Of a stretch of DNA of 64,000 bases, positions 57,126-64,000 are shown in pieces. The DNA comes from Daphnia carinata. Its lineage: Eukaryota; Arthropoda; Branchiopoda; Diplostraca; Daphniidae. The translations under genes and the position numbers were made by a program. A model generated the notes under the pieces. The model was not told the DNA's origin and searched no databases. It was given only the letters and a program-made list of their open reading frames with translations. The stretch's first letter is position 1; the number at the start of each line of letters is the position of its first letter. The stretch is from contig NC_081335.1 in NCBI RefSeq assembly GCF_022539665.2, positions 6,758,001 through 6,822,000 of the forward strand, in the 5' to 3' direction.

Positions 57126-59529
57126 CACTGTTAAAAAAAGGCCCCAATTTCGGTGAAATTTGCACCTAAGTCGGACTCTGCCAGATAGGTGGAAATTTCA
57201 CCTAAAACTAAATTTAGGGGAGACTCCCTGAAATTGGTAAACGTCCTCCGAAAAGTGGTTTAAATGACACCTAAGTTAAAAGACATATTTACCGAAAAAT
57301 GAAACCAAATGGCCCGTTCGTGTACTCGTTATTTATATGAATAATTGAAATAATAGCAGTAAATCCAAATGAAAATGACGTTTATTGTTAATGCATCTTA
57401 GTTTACATATTCAGATTAACACAAAAGTATAGATCTGTAACGCACTGCAATTACAAACACAATGAAGAAGTCTTCATTTTATCCACCAGTGCGGAAAAGG
57501 AATGGACAAATGGACAAGTATCAGTTGCTTCGTCCTTTACTCTTAAAACGTAACACTGAAGAAACAACAATGCGTTTTGAACCTTGTTGCTGTATTTGAA
57601 GTGAAAGACGTAGTAGCTTGCCATTAATCCAATAACAGCATCCGCAGTTGTGTGAAATCTCATAAATGGTTTACCCTCCAAAATGAGGTGTATTGTCGAT
57701 CCAATGTATAGGATAAACGGCGATCCCCTTGTTTCCTGTTCGATGCAATTTCCAAGGTTAGCTGATTCCTATTAATTAAAACAATAGTCAGATTAACTTT
57801 GATTGGTAAGAGGTAATTCTATTACCATTCTGGAATCGACCAAATGTCGAGCTGCTTTATCACCTCTTTCTTTTCCAGGAACCAAGAATGGGAATAATTC
57901 AAGGGGAGCTCTCGATCACATTTCTTGGGCAAAATAAAAAATAAAACAGTTAGTCATTATTACGTTTGCGATTCTTTAGTGAAATTTTTTACTAGGCGAC
58001 ATGTTCTGAAAAGGTTTGGACGATAATAGAGATGCTACTTGTTTCTTATTTGTAGTTTTTGCTGCTTCAATGATGAATTTGGCCGATTGGGTCCACATTT
58101 CTCGAAAAATTTCGCATGGTTTCTTCATTATTAATTCAAACTCCAAGAAAAGCTATAATAAAAATATTTCAATTGATAATCAATAGATATTTTTCACTTT
58201 AAAAATTGCCTTGAATTTATTTTAATACTTACAAAAGTTTGATGTTTAAGAAATGGGCAGTGGCTGTCTATGAATTTCTCAATTCTGCCTGATTCAGGTA
58301 TCCATTGCATAACTCGAATTCTTCTGATCGAGAAAGTAAGTTTGACGAGATTGTCCACTGCAGTACTATAAGGGGCCGTTCCGTTTTTATAAATATCCAA
58401 CATCTTGGCTACATTTTGACCATAAGATATGGTATCGCTGTCATCTAAAACCAATTCGTACACAATTTTTAAAAGTGAAATATGTTTAAAAAGGTAGAGT
58501 ACGTACCCATTGCCATTGAGGGGTATTTGGTAAGTCCTACCAAATAAAGTGAGTTTTAGAGTTATCTAGGAAATACAACAGGCTATTGAAATTGTCACCG
58601 TGAACTTCTTTTCAAAATATAAATACCATGTCCAGCAACAGGAGTAGAAGCACTTGTAACTACTTCTAGAAAGCCATCTAGAAAGTAACAGAAATTGGAT
58701 ATTATATGATCATCGTAATAAACTAGTTGACAAAAAACCATACATACCATGTGAAGTACCAGGAGTAGCAGCAACTGTCATTGTTGAAGGAGCCAAAACT
58801 GTGCTTTCTATGAAAATAAACGAATAATATGCATTGTGTTTATTGTTCTTACTAATATTATCAATTTCAACTAATACATACCTTTTGTAGCAGAACGGAG
58901 ACATTTGTGCTGGGGTTTTGAAAGAACACTTAATTATAGATCCAGACTTAACTGGTGAATCCTCACCCATAACAACCCATAACCCTTCTTTAACATAACT
59001 TTGCCTTTTTAAAACCAAGTCACGATCCCTTACAGAGTTTCGAGCTGTTTCACTCTTGGCTATCAATTTTTGGGTGATCAAAGCAAGATCAGAAAATGTT
59101 CCATTCTCATTCGAAAAACCAATCTCAAAATTATTATCATAGTTGGAAGTTACTTTTTTACTTTAAAATTGAAAACTGACCTGTGCTGCACAATTGAAGT
59201 GTGTAGGCGGTGTAGCTATTAATGGCCGACTAATTCGAAAGAGCTTGCGTAGGTTAGAGTTGACAAAACGTATGTGACGTGGCCATACAGTACAATATGG
59301 TGAACAATTATTTATCGTTTTACCTTTCGGGGTGGCTCCTCGTTTTTTAGTTAGTTAACACCATTGTCTGGCGCGTCAACCCCGTTATCTGGTGTGTAAA
59401 ACCCACAATGTATTTTTCGGGTAAAAAATCACCATATTTTTCGCAAAAACTGAAAATCACCGTTTTTAGGTAAAATTACCGATTTTAGAGGAGGTAAATT
59501 ACCGAAAATAGTACATATTTTTAACAGTG
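57126..59529 (-). mobile_element. CACTG-type DNA element B, 2,404 bp
   Basis: It starts CACTGTTAAAAAAAGGCC and ends TATTTTTAACAGTG, flanked by CA on both sides. It is nearly identical to element A (reverse orientation) but lacks the MITE, so the two became separate before the MITE insertion in A. The accessory gene is better preserved here. There is no transposase, so movement would depend on an enzyme supplied elsewhere. Confidence 0.88.
57451..59160 (-). CDS. Element-borne multi-exon gene with SAMD3-tail-like C-terminus (copy in element B)
   Basis: Minus-strand exons correspond one by one to those in element A. They are about 59,160-58,895 (LITQKLIAKSETARNSVRDRD), short Thr-rich exons near 58,807-58,750 and 58,680-58,630, 58,446-58,233 (DDSDTISYGQNVAKMLDIYK, then RIRVMQWIPESGRIEKFI), about 58,153-57,985 (EIFREMWTQSAKFIIEAA) and about 57,772-57,451 (FILYIGSTIHLILE, FHTTADAV, ASYYVFHFKYSNK). 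The exon at 58,446 stays in frame here, unlike in element A. The protein would be about 350-400 residues. The tail resembles SAMD3-like proteins; function is unknown. Whether it is still translatable depends on exon borders I could only judge by eye. Confidence 0.55.
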
Positions 59530-59818
59530 CAAAATTTACATTATCTAACAATTTTACTTGATTTTATATATTTCTTTGAAACAGCCAAATGTTTTTGTGA
59601 TACTTTAAAACGCATGAGTCTTACTTTCATGGAGGGATCTCCTAAAGTTCTCCTGAGCATATCACCAACAATTTCTTGAATTGAAAATATTGGCATATTC
59701 CTCCACAATTTTCCAGCCTCTTGTGGCCTTCCTCGTTACTTCTCAACGGTATGATTGATGCGCTGGGGAGGCTAAGGGCCTTTTAGGAGGTTACCAGGAA
59801 GGAGATGCGCCGTGTGGG

Positions 59819-60745
59819 AAACGCAAATAACCCCGTGCGAAAAATGTAGCATGTCGGTACCTTCCGCTTACTAGTGACAAGCGTAACCAGAATATGCATA
59901 GTGGAATCCAGCTAGTCAAAAGCGTAACCTAACAATTTTAGTTCTAACTCATAAATTAACATGGTGGAAATTAGGTGGCGTGTAGCTTGTTAAAAAAATC
60001 TGTAAATATTTTAACGCGACGAATGGTTGTACCTAGATATCTATATTCTAGCATGCGAAATATTCTATATTGTGCGCATGAAATTTATTAGCTTTTAAAG
60101 TTTAGCTAATGAAATGGTTGTTCGTGGCATGTATGTTAACAACATACAAATGATCACCATCGTTTACGCATGAAAATATATTACTTGTTAGTCATTTTTT
60201 CACAGCTAATCAAAGAGTTTTTCTTGGAACGTATGGAGACAACATGTAATATTACCATCATTTTATACGCATGCTATTTCCCTATTTGAATTTTTTGTTT
60301 TCATGAAATACGTTTACGTTATATTAACCTTTCGTCATCAAACATAATAACGAACCTACGAGTAAACCACAAATCGCGGTAAAACAATATTTTATAACTT
60401 TATCACTAGGTCATATTTCAAGCAAAGGTAGATGTATAATGTTCGAGAAAAGAGAAGTATTATTAGCATAAAGCACTTAATTTTAAACGTAAAAGCAATA
60501 AAGTTTTTAGGATTTCAAGTTTCTCCTATAATAGCCTCATAAAAGGATAACCTATTGATAATTCTTTTCCCAAATTTCCAATCAATCTGTCGAATTGATA
60601 GAATAGATTTGACAGAGGTAAATAATAAAAAACACATAAAAGTTACTCTATTCTGTACATCGATTTTTTAAATGTATATTTTCAGCCCGGCAGATGAAAC
60701 ATGGAAGAAAACGAAACGTGAAAATGAAAAAATTTAGTTTAAGAT
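59819..60745. other. AT-rich stretch without recognised gene
   Basis: Probably 3' flank of the transposase gene that follows on the minus strand. No inverted terminal repeats of the parent element could be identified. ACTTATTAGC-like and AACATACAA-type repeats are not informative. Confidence 0.45.
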
Positions 60746-60750
60746 TCGAA

Positions 60751-63441
60751 TTAATCACTCTCTAAATGATTTACCATCGCAGTAGCTAGATATGTGTTTG
60801 TTAAATCATTATTCATCACCAAAACACACTTTTTTTTAATTTCTGAAGGATCAAAAGCGTACTGATGTTTTGATATCCCCACAAGACGTGTTGTTTGTCC
60901 ACAAATAGGATTGAAATGAACATCATTGAAAGGGGAAGGCAAAAATATATGCTTCGATTCTGAACCATATTTTTTCGCAATGATGAATGTCACAGATAAT
61001 GATTCAAGATAAACTATGCTGTCAATAGCAATAAAGTCTCCGTTTTCAAGCAATGCGCAGTAATTGATTCTTTTAGGGGATTTCCCATACTCGGTGGTAG
61101 TAAAAATGGAGCCAATTGAATTAAGTTGAAACCGAGGGGAAAAATCGAAAATTCCTTGGAAATCTATTACGTCTCGAAGATGATTCAACTCCGGATGGTA
61201 TCGCAACTTATTTCTTATTGCTACTTCCTCGCTCACTGTCAATTGCCGACTAAATGATCCACCAATTAATTTGACAGATCCCGAATTAGTTATTTTGCCT
61301 TTGCCAAGTTGGCGAACAGAATCATCGTGGGATAAATTAAGCAAATCTCTAAAAAGGTTTTCGACAGGCAATGGTACATTTTCGGTTTTCAACAGCCGTA
61401 TTGTTTCCGCTCTGACTGCCAAATTTATCAGATATGTTGTGCTCATTTGTTCGGTAATTGCCTGTGTCCCTTTACACATTGAAACCGACACCCCATTAAA
61501 CCATTCAGGAATATAGGCCGAAGTTGCCCACAAACATCCCCATTTCCTTACACTATCTGGTAAATGGGTCAAAAAATGCAAATTGATCCCAATGTGTTCG
61601 ATCCCATAAAGGGCTTCTGTGTCAATAACAAATTTGTGGAACACAGCTTCTACTTTGGAAACGTCGGCCACATTGACACGTTCTTGTAACAACATGGACA
61701 TGCCGTACACAAGACTAGAGAAATGTTCAAAAAAAGGTGCTGGCAAGAGGCCTTCTAAGAGATGAAAATAGTATAGGACAAATGTCCGATACATAGACGC
61801 TTTCCAATTGGTTAAATCACTAAGAGAATCAATAGTGCGGGAAATATCGTAAGGGGGTTTGGCTTGAGACAGGCGGGCATTAATAACGGCGAGGTAGTGA
61901 CCTATATACCATTTTTTCACTTTATGTTTCTTGTCAGTCCAAAGCATAATGAAAGTCTTGAAAACATCTAGGCAACAAGAATGCATATACTCCGGAATAT
62001 ATGCCTCTACGTGGTCGAAACAATTCAATTTTTCGAATGGATTAGGGCCGACAATTCCATAGATTGGCTTATTCTTCAACATGCCAACCAGTTGTAGATC
62101 CTTTTTATGTTGTTCCATGGACCTCGGTTTAAAGGTGGGGTATGAATTAGGCTGCGGATACACGCGGACATTACCCTTTCGTTTTCGCACTCGTTCGCCA
62201 GGATGAAGGCAAAAGTCGCATCCAAACTCACCATTAAATTGAGTTGAATTGCGAACGAGTGGACGAGCGACAGTATCAGTCGAAGTAATTAAAACACGCA
62301 CTTTGTAGATTATTCCGTTCACATCTACACCGTGTGTCTGAAGCTTATTCAGTTCTTCAATGGGTTGTTTGAGCAGAGTTTCTCTTGGGGGCTTCTTATT
62401 TCCATACCAAAGGGCTAGTAAAACAATACAAGATCTACGTGTCTTGTAATTGGCTTCGTTAATGATCCCCATCAAAGGCCAAATTCCGAACTTGCTAGAT
62501 TTGAACGTCTGAGCTCCATCAGTATTTATCTGCAAAGTAATTGTTTTTTCATCGATAATACCGGCTTCTCGTAGTTTTCTGTAATTTCCCGATTTTTTAA
62601 ATGCTTGCGTCCACATGGTTGTTTTTCAATCGGGACTTTATTCTCGTCTACCACAAGTTCAGCATTACATTTTTTCTGCCTACAGACGTATGTTTTTTGA
62701 ATTGTTGTCTTCAAATGGCTGTATTTTGATAGCAGGTTATGTGGGCTCGTTAGATTTTTTATGCTAGTCTTTGTAGCCACCATCAAGATTTGGAGATGAT
62801 GCTGTAAGGCAACTTTAGACAAATGGTGTCTGAGGTAAAAGAGTAGACATAGCAATGGCAGATACACCGATGAGTCAGTTTCATTTTTTTCCTAAAATGG
62901 ATGTTTAAATTAGCATAACAATTCATTGATGAAACCAGCCTTAAGATTATACTTCCGTTCGTGAATGCAGATGCATGTCAATGCTGTTTTCTTGTGTTAT
63001 GCTATCTACTTCTACAGAACTTCCATCGTCTATAGAGTCATTTGACTTTTCCGGTTGTGGGATGCTAGCAGCAGCTTTGTATCAGAAGCTTGGTATGAAT
63101 TGTCTTGTACTACAGGAAAACTACAGAGATCTTCTTGAATAGTACTTTGTCGATGACAATTTACATTTTCCACAGGCAATATTGTCTGAGTGTTATCAGG
63201 TATTTCAGATTCAACTGCAATATCTGTACCTAGACTACTGGTTAGAGGAAAGGTCTATAAAACGAAAAATAAAATAATTTTGGAAAAATTATGATTGACA
63301 AATTTTTCGCACCTCATTTTTAGCTGTCTTGCAATGAGGATTCAACATTCTATCAACTATTTCAGAAGCTTTCCTTTTTCCCATTCTGTTGAGAGTCCAT
63401 CTAGAATATCCAGCTTTTTTCTCATTCTTACGAAGACTCAT
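60751..63441 (-). CDS. CACTA/tnp2-like transposase gene, multi-exon, one frame break
   Basis: Minus-strand exon 1 is 63,441-63,313, from ATG (MSLRKNEKKAGYSRWTLNRM) to a GT donor. Exon 2 starts at 63,254 after a TTATAG acceptor, is acidic and Ser-rich, and has a shift near 63,085. An exon from about 62,893 holds YLPLLCLLFYLRHHLS, SKYSHLKTTI and a zinc motif (YVCRQKKCNAEL). The large frame 62,616-60,751 (621 codons) has NTDGAQTFKSSKFGIWPLMG, FGCDFCLHPGE and YIPEYMHSCCLDVFKT, the signature order of tnp2/CACTA-like transposases in animals (from memory). Joining the zinc exon to the large frame needs a frame change near 62,600, so this copy may be inactive. No TIRs are found around it. Confidence 0.72.
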
Positions 63442-64000
63442 GTTCCGGAAATAAAGTAATGTAATATGAAATATAATTCAACGTGATGAACTTAACTTAA
63501 GTACAAGAACGAGAGAATGAAATTCAATGTTTTCTTCACTGTTTACATTCGAATGTAGTCTGCTACAAGCTTTTTGACAGAAGCTTTGATCAATATTTAA
63601 ACATCGAAATTTTTATTGCAAAGTTAATATTAGTTTTAGTAGATAATTGGAAGAAAAAAATTTCCTATATTTAATTTATACAATAATTATGTATTTGAAA
63701 GCATATCATACTTTTCAGATGAAAATGCAATCTTGCGACAGCGGTATTTGGCGCCAAAACATTTTCAATTCGCCTCATGCTGGATTTGTACTGCACTGTT
63801 TACTTAGAGTATAGTGGGTTTTAGACACCATTCACTTGGCTTTCAGTATTTTTATCTTTATTTGACGAAGATAGTGTCGTTTGATTCACAAAGGTATTTC
63901 CACTTGTCAATTTCAGTGTTTTCAAGAAAAATTTTGCAATACTTTGTGTTATTTTCAGAAATGGAAAAGTCTTCGAAGAATGTTTCACTTCCTTTGGTCT
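63442..64000. other. Upstream flank of the transposase gene; possible start of a gene at the window edge
   Basis: Mostly AT-rich with nothing recognised. At 63,961 an ATG follows a TTATTTTCAG acceptor-like sequence and opens a plus-strand frame (MEKSSKNVSLPLV) that runs off the window. This may be chance. Confidence 0.3.

Larger units (their letters stand above)
56264..59818. mobile_element. CCCACACGGC-type element, second copy, interrupted by CACTG element B
   Basis: 56,264-57,125 corresponds to 8,359-8,890, and 59,530-59,818 to 8,890-9,155, ending in the terminus GCCGTGTGGG. The left 220 bases and left TIR are missing. CACTG element B is inserted with a CA duplication, and the copy at 8,138 provides the empty site (ACCACAAAATTT at about 8,885). 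An additional segment of about 300 bp at 56,815-57,120 is not in copy 1. Confidence 0.8.

Overview
The window looks like repeat-rich intergenic or pericentromeric DNA of an arthropod, most likely a crustacean such as Daphnia. This is inferred from the short (about 55-90 bp) GT-AG introns, the AT-rich background and the retroelement types (BEL/Pao with a tRNA-Gly primer site, env-bearing Gypsy). No intact host gene is visible. Nearly every recognisable coding stretch belongs to a transposable element, or is a host-gene fragment carried inside one. Because several elements are inserted into known sequence or into sister copies, many boundaries and target-site duplications (TSDs) can be read directly.

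Left part, 1-13.9 kb. A diverged 3' end of a CACTG-type element lies at 2.5-3.2 kb. A decayed minus-strand gene with a SAM domain and a SAMD3-like tail (3.7-7.9 kb) is split by a 2,354-bp TIR element flanked by GTAC. A CCCACACGGC-ended TIR element follows at 8.1-9.2 kb. A CACTG element (9,710-12,745) is inserted in frame in a decayed transposase-like gene, and itself carries a TA-flanked MITE.

Middle-left, 13.9-24.7 kb. An env-bearing Gypsy element with both LTRs and a TTAA TSD has lost its core promoter from the 5' LTR. A hAT element with an 8-bp TSD sits in a tandem satellite of about 358 bp per unit, whose monomers carry a tRNA-like segment.

Middle, 24.7-41.5 kb. Two large long-TIR elements (24,716-30,783 and about 32,586-41,474) have related termini. 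The first has a perfect 9-bp TSD, as expected for Mutator-like elements. Both contain intron-bearing fragments of host genes: Akt kinase and SURF6 in both, plus the Akt PH domain in the first and AIFM1 (apoptosis-inducing factor) in the second. The AIFM1 fragment is interrupted by a 2,109-bp TIR element that contains a further TIR element and a tRNA-like sequence.

Right part, 41.5-64 kb. After tRNA-like relics and a second CAGTRSCGGTCCAC-ended MITE, a decayed minus-strand Gypsy element (44.7-56.2 kb) is interrupted in gag by a BEL/Pao element (48,637-55,690). The BEL LTRs differ at only about two positions, yet its polyprotein has a frameshift and in-frame stops. A second CCCACACGGC-family copy (56.3-59.8 kb) contains a second, better preserved CACTG element in the opposite orientation. 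The window ends with a multi-exon transposase gene of CACTA/tnp2-like type (60.75-63.4 kb).
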